38,136 bases of DNA, from assembly GCA_947459195.1 (NCBI GenBank), contig CANHCS010000014.1, positions 1-38,136 on the forward strand, in the 5' to 3' direction. Shown one piece after another: positions 8,700-14,948 of this stretch. The position numbers and the translations under genes are program-made. Within the stretch, counting starts at the first letter, position 1. Each line of letters opens with the position of its first letter. The notes under the pieces are model-generated. The model saw nothing but the letters and a program-made list of their open reading frames with translations. It ran no database searches and had not been told where the DNA came from. Source of the stretch: Sphingobacteriaceae bacterium (GTDB taxonomy: Bacteria; Bacteroidota; Bacteroidia; Sphingobacteriales; Sphingobacteriaceae).

Positions 8700-9570
8700 C
8701 TGCTATGCCGTAAACCAAATTAACCTGAAAGCGTTTATCTAATGCCCCGATAAGATCGGCAGCGGTTTTAGTGATGATGATGATCAAACCTTTATTTGAT
8801 TCATTTTCAGTAAACTTTCCTACCACCTTGGCAAAGGTGCTCTTTTGAGTCATCGGGTTGGTTAGTTTGATAATGGTACCAATTGGAGCAGTAGGATGGA
8901 GCGCCAACATTTTGGTTTCATCCAAACTTTCATCCTGTATCCAGCTGGCTAAGCCCTTTTCTCTCACTTCTCTTAAACCGTAACGGGTTGCAGGTAATTT
9001 TCTTTCTTCGATCGGTTCTGCAGCATTATTTGTTTGGTTTGCACTGTCAACAGAGGCCATAAGTGGCTGATTGTTTGTAGTAACGGCCGTAGCAGACGCC
9101 TCATTATTTGTTTGTGGCGTAGTTAGATTCTTAATTTTGAGTATCTGCCCAATAGATAACGAGCTAATTCGTAAATTATTGATCCTTTTGATTTCTTCGA
9201 TGTTGGTATTGAATTTTTTGGCAATACTGTAAAGTGTTTCTTTTGGCTTTACAGTGTAGGAGATGAATTCTTCAGTAGGCGGAGCGCTTTCTAAAGCAGG
9301 TTTGCTTTCAGTTCCAGTAAAAGGTCTTTGTGTAGGGATCTTAACTAAATCACCAATTTTTAGAGCTTTATTTCGGTTGAAATCTATGATGGCTGCAGGG
9401 TTTACATTGTATTTTCTGCCTAGGGAGAAATAACTTTCTTTCGGGTCGAGTTTGTGAAGGATAATCTGCTTACCCTCCAATCCTTCTACACCTACCGAAT
9501 CCAGCTTCGAAGCCATTGCTGTACCTGAAATTAACAGGCAAATCATCAACATTATCTTTTTTACAGGCAT
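8689..9570 (-). CDS. Secreted LysM protein with C-terminal RlpA-like barrel
   Basis: The 293-residue protein has an N-terminal signal peptide (cleavage likely after ISGTAMA). Two LysM domains follow, at about 37-80 (a degenerate copy) and 103-148 (YTVKPKETLYSIAKKF, a clear copy). After a Ser/Thr/Asn-rich linker comes a C-terminal region from about 200 with ASWIQDES, HPTAPIGTIIKLTN and NKGLIIIITKTAADLIG, which looks like an RlpA-type double-psi beta barrel. The barrel lacks an obvious catalytic Asp/His pair of MltA-type enzymes, so it is likely a peptidoglycan-binding or structural protein in the periplasm. It overlaps udk by 11 bases. LysM is secure; the barrel is by pattern. Confidence 0.85.
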   Translation of the reverse strand: MPVKKIMLMICLLISGTAMASKLDSVGVEGLEGKQIILHKLDPKESYFSLGRKYNVNPAAIIDFNRNKALKIGDLVKIPTQRPFTGTESKPALESAPPTEEFISYTVKPKETLYSIAKKFNTNIEEIKRINNLRISSLSIGQILKIKNLTTPQTNNEASATAVTTNNQPLMASVDSANQTNNAAEPIEERKLPATRYGLREVREKGLASWIQDESLDETKMLALHPTAPIGTIIKLTNPMTQKSTFAKVVGKFTENESNKGLIIIITKTAADLIGALDKRFQVNLVYGIADEQ

Positions 9571-9633
9571 AGCTTATTAAATTATCGGACTGTAAAAGTA
9601 GTAATTTTTGGCGCTTTTGGGTGTTAAGAATTG

Positions 9634-11118
9634 TTAAAACCTCATTCCGAAAGTCATAAAAATGTTATTCCTGTCTGTGTTTACGCTTGCTGTTGGCTCA
9701 GAGCCATTGTTTAACACATAAGGTTTTAGATCTGAATAACTACTGATTTGTTGATAGCTTAAATCCATGTAATAATTCCTCACTCGGTAACCCAGACCTG
9801 CACTGAGGGTTTTGGTATTGAATTGACTATCTGATAGGTTTTTATAGGGATTTCCCTGGATACCATAACCACCTCTAAGCATGACTTGTTCGAGTTTAAT
9901 TTCAGCTCCAATTCGATAATTATAGGCTTTTTTGAAATTATTTGCCACTTCCTGATTGTTATCTGCAATGATATTTAAATCGGCACTTGTCATTCCTCTG
10001 AAATTGATGGATGCATAATCAACCATATCAAGATCGGCAGAAATAAAGCCAAAATTTCCTAAGAAAATTCCAGTACCGAGGCTCATTTTTAAGGGAGTGC
10101 GTAAGCGATAAACGAAAGTATAATTTTCGGGAAGATTTGTGTTCTCTAGACCATTTACGGTATGTGAAGTATTTAATACCTCAGTATAATTATCGGTTAT
10201 TTCGTACCAAGTTGGTGTTTCAATGCTTGCACCAATTCTTAAAGCAGATACTGGCTTGTAAATGAAGCCTAATTTCGCGTTAAAACCTTTTCCGGTAGTT
10301 TCCTGGTTTTGTAGAAGTGATAATTGATAGTTGCTCGATTCAGAAACATTATAACCCTTTTCGCTAAAAACCGCATCGGAGAAATAACGTAGGCTCGAAA
10401 AGCCCAAATTCAAGCCTAAATAAAATTTATTACTGTAATTGGCAGCAATCGCCATATTTACTTGACTTTGTCCTCCTCGGCGATTATCGCTCTTGGTTTG
10501 TAAGCTGTTGACATCCGTTGCAGGAAAATAATAATCACCCTGATCATCATAGCCAATTAAATAATCGTCATATGCCATACGTTCCAGAGAACCCGCTGAC
10601 AAGGTACTTGGATTGCCATAATTTTTGGTTGCTAATTCTGCAAAGTAATCAGCAATTGAATTATTAGGGTTTGTTCCGGAGTAGATTAGATTGGCACCAA
10701 AATCGGCATGTCGGTTAAAGCCAATGCCGAAATCGAAACTTACCCATCCTTTTTCTAAATCTGAACCTTTGGCACGGAGGGCAGGTAAATGTATCACTGC
10801 AGCAGCTTGATTAAAATTGAGTGCATCTTTGCTACCTATAGTGTTTCTGTTTAAAAAATCAGCACTGCTGTTATAGTTATTAAATTCGAGTGTAAATCCA
10901 ATATCAGAACGGGTAAACATACCTAAACCTGCGGGGTTTGCACCCAGAGAACTCAAATCGCCACCAATGGCTGTTTGAGCATTCCCAATTGCATTGAATC
11001 GGGCATTGCTTCCAGCTTGTGTTTGCGAAAAACGTAGAGCATCTCCAGCATATTGTGCTTCAGCAGCAAGCACACTGGCTCCTGTGGCCAAAATGGTCAA
11101 TAAATATTTCAATTTCAT
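9634..11118 (-). CDS. FadL/OmpP1-like outer membrane beta-barrel protein
   Basis: The 494-residue protein begins with a signal peptide (cleavage likely after AAEAQ). The next segment, GDALRFSQTQAG then AIGNAQTAIGGDLSSLGANPAGLG, matches the hatch-like start of FadL/OmpP1 proteins in Bacteroidetes. Many alternating amphipathic strands follow, and the chain ends in a terminal strand finishing with phenylalanine (MTFGMRF), the outer-membrane insertion signal. Such proteins take up hydrophobic compounds; bacterial annotations also call them hemin receptors, without good proof. It starts 11 bases downstream of the aromatic-rich lipoprotein gene, so the two are likely cotranscribed. Confidence 0.88.
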   Translation of the reverse strand: MKLKYLLTILATGASVLAAEAQYAGDALRFSQTQAGSNARFNAIGNAQTAIGGDLSSLGANPAGLGMFTRSDIGFTLEFNNYNSSADFLNRNTIGSKDALNFNQAAAVIHLPALRAKGSDLEKGWVSFDFGIGFNRHADFGANLIYSGTNPNNSIADYFAELATKNYGNPSTLSAGSLERMAYDDYLIGYDDQGDYYFPATDVNSLQTKSDNRRGGQSQVNMAIAANYSNKFYLGLNLGFSSLRYFSDAVFSEKGYNVSESSNYQLSLLQNQETTGKGFNAKLGFIYKPVSALRIGASIETPTWYEITDNYTEVLNTSHTVNGLENTNLPENYTFVYRLRTPLKMSLGTGIFLGNFGFISADLDMVDYASINFRGMTSADLNIIADNNQEVANNFKKAYNYRIGAEIKLEQVMLRGGYGIQGNPYKNLSDSQFNTKTLSAGLGYRVRNYYMDLSYQQISSYSDLKPYVLNNGSEPTASVNTDRNNIFMTFGMRF

Positions 11119-11129
11119 TTGGTTATTGA

Positions 11130-12050
11130 TTAACGGCCTCCCGATCTGGAAGGTCTAGGTTTGTTATTACTGTCGCTACTTCTGGAAGATCCTGACGAAC
11201 TTGTTTTGGCAGGAGGAGTATATCGCTCTGCTCTTGAACCCGAACTTTCAGAACGATCAGCGCTTGTTTCTCTTCTTTGATTGTTACTGTCCTGAGCACG
11301 ACTCGGTCTGGAGCCGCTGTTTCGTCCATTGGCAGGTCTGTTATTGGAGCCTGATGGATACCTTTCTGCTCGGCTCCGGTTGCCGTTTCCATCATTCCAA
11401 ATAGCGTTTCCGGCACCAATATTGTCCGCAATTCCTCTTGGACGTGGTCTCAGCATTCTTGGATTGTTTGGAAATACTCCAAAACCATCATTCCAACCCC
11501 AACCGTAAAGTGGAGGATAGGCCACAGGGTTGTAGAAAGAATACATTCCCCAATAATTTCCCCATCTGTTGTAATTAAACGGACTGAAGAGCCATGGCTG
11601 TCTGAAAGGGTTATTCCAAAATAAATTTGGACCTAAATTGAAGTTGAAGGTCCACCATGAAGAATTCCTAAAATGAAAATTGTAGGCGAAATAGTCGTGA
11701 TAAAAAGGATCAAGCCTGAAATCAAAGGAAGGATCATAATAATTCCTCCAGGGGCTCATATAATTGAAGCGGTAAATTCTGGAAGCAAAACTGAAATCAT
11801 CAATTCCGAAATTGTTGTTTGGCAAATCGTTGACTTCATCACTAAACCTCTCATTTTCAGTTCTGATATCTCTTTCAATTGGCCTTTGGCTGGGTTCTGT
11901 TGGAGCAGTAAAATAAACCGTCACTTCTTTAGCCTTAGCCTTCGAAACATATACATTATCTACATCCTGATTTACTTGGCTTAGTTTATTGGTAGAGCAG
12001 CCCAGTAGGGGAAGCAGGAAAAGGAATAAATAGTTTTTTATACTTTTCAT
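11130..12050 (-). CDS. Aromatic-rich lipoprotein with Ser/Arg/Asn low-complexity tail, function unknown
   Basis: I choose the ATG at 12048-12050, which starts a clear lipoprotein signal peptide (MKSIKNYLF... LLPLLGC, lipid cysteine 18) and gives 306 residues. The longer frame back to 12086 only adds non-signal sequence. The middle (about 80-190) is very rich in Tyr, Trp, Phe and Asn, with short runs such as YNFHFRNSSWW and WGMYSFYNP. The last 90 residues are a Ser/Arg/Asn/Pro low-complexity tail holding two copies of SRAERY. I do not recognise a family. It precedes the FadL-like barrel gene by 11 bases, suggesting a surface or periplasmic partner, which is inference. Another frame over the tail is open only because of its base composition. 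Confidence 0.78.
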   Translation of the reverse strand: MKSIKNYLFLFLLPLLGCSTNKLSQVNQDVDNVYVSKAKAKEVTVYFTAPTEPSQRPIERDIRTENERFSDEVNDLPNNNFGIDDFSFASRIYRFNYMSPWRNYYDPSFDFRLDPFYHDYFAYNFHFRNSSWWTFNFNLGPNLFWNNPFRQPWLFSPFNYNRWGNYWGMYSFYNPVAYPPLYGWGWNDGFGVFPNNPRMLRPRPRGIADNIGAGNAIWNDGNGNRSRAERYPSGSNNRPANGRNSGSRPSRAQDSNNQRRETSADRSESSGSRAERYTPPAKTSSSGSSRSSDSNNKPRPSRSGGR

Positions 12051-12080
12051 ATCTGTATGACGCTCATGATTATCGAAAGG

Positions 12081-12112
12081 TTGCAAATGGCTTTAAATTT
12101 ATAAATTTGCAA
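12081..12112. promoter_or_regulatory. proS promoter region with 8+8 inverted repeat
   Basis: TAAATTTG at 12102-12109 is an exact TAnnTTTG match for proS. It lies in a perfect 14-base palindrome (12095-12108, AAATTTATAAATTT) and in the right arm of a larger repeat, TTGCAAAT at 12081-12088 with ATTTGCAA at 12105-12112. The site sits between the divergent lipoprotein gene and proS, and could be an operator or simply two back-to-back promoter halves. Confidence 0.45.
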
Positions 12113-12169
12113 GCGATCCAGCTGATCCTAAATTTACAAATTATCTTCCACATATATTAGACACAATCG

Positions 12170-13642
12170 ATGAGTAAAGGTTTAACGAGCAGAAATACAG
12201 ATTATTCTCAATGGTACAACGAATTAGTAAGCAAAGCTGATTTAGCAGAACATTCTTCGGTGCGTGGTTGCATGGTGATCAAGCCTTATGGATATTCGAT
12301 TTGGGAAAAAATGCAATCGGTGCTGGATCAAATGTTTAAAGACACCGGTCATAGCAATGCTTACTTCCCTTTATTCATCCCAAAATCTTATTTCTCGAAG
12401 GAAGCCTCGCACGTAGATGGTTTTGCCACCGAGTGTGCCGTGGTTACGCATTACCGTTTAAAAAATGATGGTCATGGTAACATTGTGGTTGATGAAAATG
12501 CGAAACTGGAAGAAGAATTGATTGTTCGTCCAACTTCAGAAACCATCATCTGGAATACTTATAAAGGATGGATTCAATCTTATAGAGATCTGCCAATTTT
12601 AGTAAACCAATGGGCAAATGTGGTTCGTTGGGAAATGAGAACCCGTTTATTTTTAAGAACCGCCGAATTTTTATGGCAGGAAGGACATACGGCTCATGCG
12701 ACTGCCGAAGAAGCCATTGAAGAAACTGAGCGCATGCTAGATGTTTATGCTCAATTTGCTGAAAATTGGATGGCCTTACCGGTAGTTCGTGGTAAAAAAA
12801 CACCTAACGAGCGTTTTGCAGGTGCCTTAGATACCTATTGCATTGAAGCTCTAATGCAAGATGGCAAAGCGCTTCAGGCCGGAACTTCTCACTTTTTAGG
12901 ACAGAATTTTGCCAAAGCCTTCGATGTTAAATTCACCAATAAAGAGGGCAAGATCGATTATGTATGGGCAACCTCCTGGGGCGTATCAACTCGTTTGATT
13001 GGCGCTTTGATCATGGCGCATTCTGATGATCAGGGATTGGTATTGCCGCCAAAATTAGCACCTATCCAGGTAGTAATTGTGCCAATTTATAAAAACGAAG
13101 AAGAGCTCAATGCCATCTCTAAAATAGCAGATCAATTGAGTGCCGATTTGAAGAAACTGGGTATTTCCGTTAAATATGATGACCGTGATACACAACGTCC
13201 GGGTTTTAAATTTGCCGAATACGAAATGAAGGGGGTGCCTGTTCGTGTCGCCATTGGTGGTCGCGACCTGGAGAATGGAACAGTTGAAATTGCTCGCCGA
13301 GATAACGGAGAGAAACAAACGGTTACACAAGTTGGTCTGGATACTTTTATTAATGATTTACTGGCCGATATCCAACAGAATATCTATCAAAAAGCTTTAA
13401 AATTCCGTCAAGAAAATACCCGCAAAGCGGATACTTATGCGGAGTTTAAAAGATTGTTAGATGAAGCTCCTGGATTTATTTCGGCACACTGGGATGGAAC
13501 CGCAGAAACCGAACAAAAAATCAAAGAAGAAACCAAGGCAACCATTCGATGTATTCCGCTCAATAATCAGGCAGAAGAAGGAAAATGCATTTTAACTGGT
13601 AAACCATCTGGTCAGAGAGTGCTTTTCGCGAGAGCTTATTAA
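12170..13642 (+). CDS. proS: Prolyl-tRNA synthetase, archaeal/eukaryotic type
   Basis: The 490-residue class II synthetase has no INS editing insertion between motifs 2 and 3 and ends with a tyrosine (LFARAY), both features of the short archaeal/eukaryote-like ProRS that is normal in Bacteroidetes. Motif 2 is in [26 protein letters not shown], read here as VVRWEMRTR and [10 protein letters not shown]. The anticodon-binding domain starts near residue 295 ([11 protein letters not shown]). It charges tRNA-Pro in the cytoplasm. The start is ATG, about 60 bases after the -7 element. An enoyl-CoA hydratase gene follows after 44 bases. Confidence 0.96.
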   Translation: MSKGLTSRNTDYSQWYNELVSKADLAEHSSVRGCMVIKPYGYSIWEKMQSVLDQMFKDTGHSNAYFPLFIPKSYFSKEASHVDGFATECAVVTHYRLKNDGHGNIVVDENAKLEEELIVRPTSETIIWNTYKGWIQSYRDLPILVNQWANVVRWEMRTRLFLRTAEFLWQEGHTAHATAEEAIEETERMLDVYAQFAENWMALPVVRGKKTPNERFAGALDTYCIEALMQDGKALQAGTSHFLGQNFAKAFDVKFTNKEGKIDYVWATSWGVSTRLIGALIMAHSDDQGLVLPPKLAPIQVVIVPIYKNEEELNAISKIADQLSADLKKLGISVKYDDRDTQRPGFKFAEYEMKGVPVRVAIGGRDLENGTVEIARRDNGEKQTVTQVGLDTFINDLLADIQQNIYQKALKFRQENTRKADTYAEFKRLLDEAPGFISAHWDGTAETEQKIKEETKATIRCIPLNNQAEEGKCILTGKPSGQRVLFARAY

Positions 13643-13686
13643 GCATTTAATAGGATGGCTATAAAGAGGATATAACTGATCAAGAC

Positions 13687-14460
13687 ATGAAATTCATTAC
13701 TTACGAAGTAGATCAAAGGGTAGCGACCATCACCCTAAGCCGTCCAGAAAAAAGAAATGCGCTTCATCCAGACCTGATCAAAGAATTATTCGATGCTTTC
13801 GAACTGGCTAAGGATGATTCATCTGTTAAGGTAATTGTTTTGAAAGCCAATGGGGAAGTCTTCAGCGCTGGTGCCGATTTAGCCTACCTGCAGCAACTTC
13901 AATCGAACACCTTTGAAGAAAATCTTACTGACTCTAACAATCTAAAGAATTTATTTTATAAGATTTATTCGCATCCTAAAGTTGTTATTGCACAGGTAGA
14001 GGGTTCGGCAATTGCTGGCGGTTGTGGTTTGGTATCTGTATGCGATTTGGTTTTCGCTGTTCCGGAAGCTCTATTTAGCTATTCTGAAGTTAAAATCGGT
14101 TTCATACCTGCACTGGTTTCTTGTTTCTTGGTTCGAAAGTTAGGGGAGGCACGCACTAATGAATTATTGCTAAGCGGAGCACTGATTAGCGCAGATAAAG
14201 CCCTGAACTACGGCTTGATTAATTTTGTAGTAGAAGCTAGTATGATTGGCGCTGAAGTTCAAAAATATGCTCAAAAATTGGTCAATGAAACCTCCTTAAG
14301 TGCTGTTTCAATGACTAAAACGCTCATTAAAGAAGTTCAACTAATGAGCTTGGAAGAAAGCTTAGATTTGGCAGTAAGAATGAATGCAGAGGCAAGAGGA
14401 ACAGAAGATTGCAAAAAAGGAATAGAAGCCTTCCTAAATAAGGAAAAAATATCTTGGTAA
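13687..14460 (+). CDS. Enoyl-CoA hydratase/isomerase family protein, LiuC-like
   Basis: The 257-residue crotonase-fold protein shows the oxyanion-hole segments FSAGADL (59-65) and AIAGGCG (108-114). Of the two glutamates used by classical crotonase, the first position is glycine (G114 in GGCG) and the second is kept (E134 in YSEVKIG). This pattern, with a CCD/VCD strand and SEVKIGFIPA, resembles methylglutaconyl-CoA hydratase (LiuC) of leucine breakdown rather than short-chain enoyl-CoA hydratase. The substrate is therefore uncertain. It may be cotranscribed with proS. Its stop is one base from the stop of the convergent MerR gene. Confidence 0.88.
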   Translation: MKFITYEVDQRVATITLSRPEKRNALHPDLIKELFDAFELAKDDSSVKVIVLKANGEVFSAGADLAYLQQLQSNTFEENLTDSNNLKNLFYKIYSHPKVVIAQVEGSAIAGGCGLVSVCDLVFAVPEALFSYSEVKIGFIPALVSCFLVRKLGEARTNELLLSGALISADKALNYGLINFVVEASMIGAEVQKYAQKLVNETSLSAVSMTKTLIKEVQLMSLEESLDLAVRMNAEARGTEDCKKGIEAFLNKEKISW

Positions 14461-14461
14461 T

Positions 14462-14797
14462 TTAAAGCTGTTCTTTTACTTCCAACAAAAACTGTTTCAA
14501 TCTTTGGAGAGAATCAATGACCTTCTGATTTTCTTTTACTTCGTCTTTGTTGCCTTTTAGGTGGTCTTTGGCGCCTTGCAGCGTGAATCCCTTTTCTTTA
14601 ATCAAGTGAAAAATGATCTTAAGGTTTTCGATATCTTCAGGAGTGAACAAACGATTACCCTTTTTGTTCTTTTTGGGTTGCAAAACCTCAAATTCCTTCT
14701 CATAAAAACGAATTTGAGAAGCATTTACTCCAAACATTTCGCTCACTTCACCCATGGTGTAGTACAACTTCTGGATATCTCTTTCTTTATAAGGCAT
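14462..14797 (-). CDS. Small MerR-family transcriptional regulator
   Basis: I take the ATG at 14795-14797 (111 residues, starting MPYKERD). A TTG two codons upstream falls inside the promoter -7 element and is rejected. The N-terminal winged helix reads YYTMGEVSEMFGVNASQIRFYEKEF, the MerR DNA-binding pattern in two pieces (YYTMGEVSEMFGV and IRFYEKEF). A short coiled-coil dimerisation helix ends the chain, with no ligand-binding domain and no cysteines for metal sensing. Its target and signal are unknown. It is divergent from alaS across about 150 bases that hold an inverted repeat, and convergent with the hydratase gene. Confidence 0.9.
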   Translation of the reverse strand: MPYKERDIQKLYYTMGEVSEMFGVNASQIRFYEKEFEVLQPKKNKKGNRLFTPEDIENLKIIFHLIKEKGFTLQGAKDHLKGNKDEVKENQKVIDSLQRLKQFLLEVKEQL

Positions 14798-14800
14798 ACA

Positions 14801-14808
14801 CAAAAATA
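14801..14808 (-). promoter_or_regulatory. -7 element of the merR gene, giving a nearly leaderless mRNA
   Basis: On the minus strand TATTTTTG matches TAnnTTTG exactly and ends only three bases before the ATG at 14797. Transcription would start on or next to the start codon. No matching -33 TTTG is seen at 19-21 bases. Confidence 0.45.
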
Positions 14809-14857
14809 GAATAAATTGAATGATTAAGTATTCATTTTTAACAATTTAGACCGATGT

Positions 14858-14881
14858 ATTTGAAGTTAAATAAATTCAAAT
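14858..14881. repeat. Inverted repeat between merR and alaS, possible operator
   Basis: ATTTGAA at 14858-14864 and TTCAAAT at 14875-14881 form a perfect 7+7 inverted repeat around a 10-base AT-rich centre. It lies between the divergent merR and alaS promoters. MerR proteins bind such dyads, but the promoter spacer geometry typical of MerR control is not evident here. Confidence 0.3.
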
Positions 14882-14919
14882 TCTATGATCAGCCGGCATC
14901 TAAAATTGCTTTAAAAACT

Positions 14920-14927
14920 TAACTTTG
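14920..14927 (+). promoter_or_regulatory. -7 element of alaS
   Basis: TAACTTTG matches TAnnTTTG exactly and is followed by GCA, as often seen after this element. The start codon is 21 bases downstream. No -33 TTTG is visible at the normal distance. Confidence 0.5.
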
Positions 14928-14948
14928 CATGTTTTTATTTAATTTTTA

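Noticed and set aside
11123-11431. 102-residue frame on the minus strand inside the lipoprotein gene
   Set aside because: It covers the Ser/Arg/Asn low-complexity tail in another frame. The longer frame has the lipoprotein signal and continuous coding character, so this one is open by composition only.
14462-14803. MerR start at TTG 14803
   Set aside because: That TTG belongs to the promoter element TATTTTTG; the ATG at 14797 gives the expected N-terminus.
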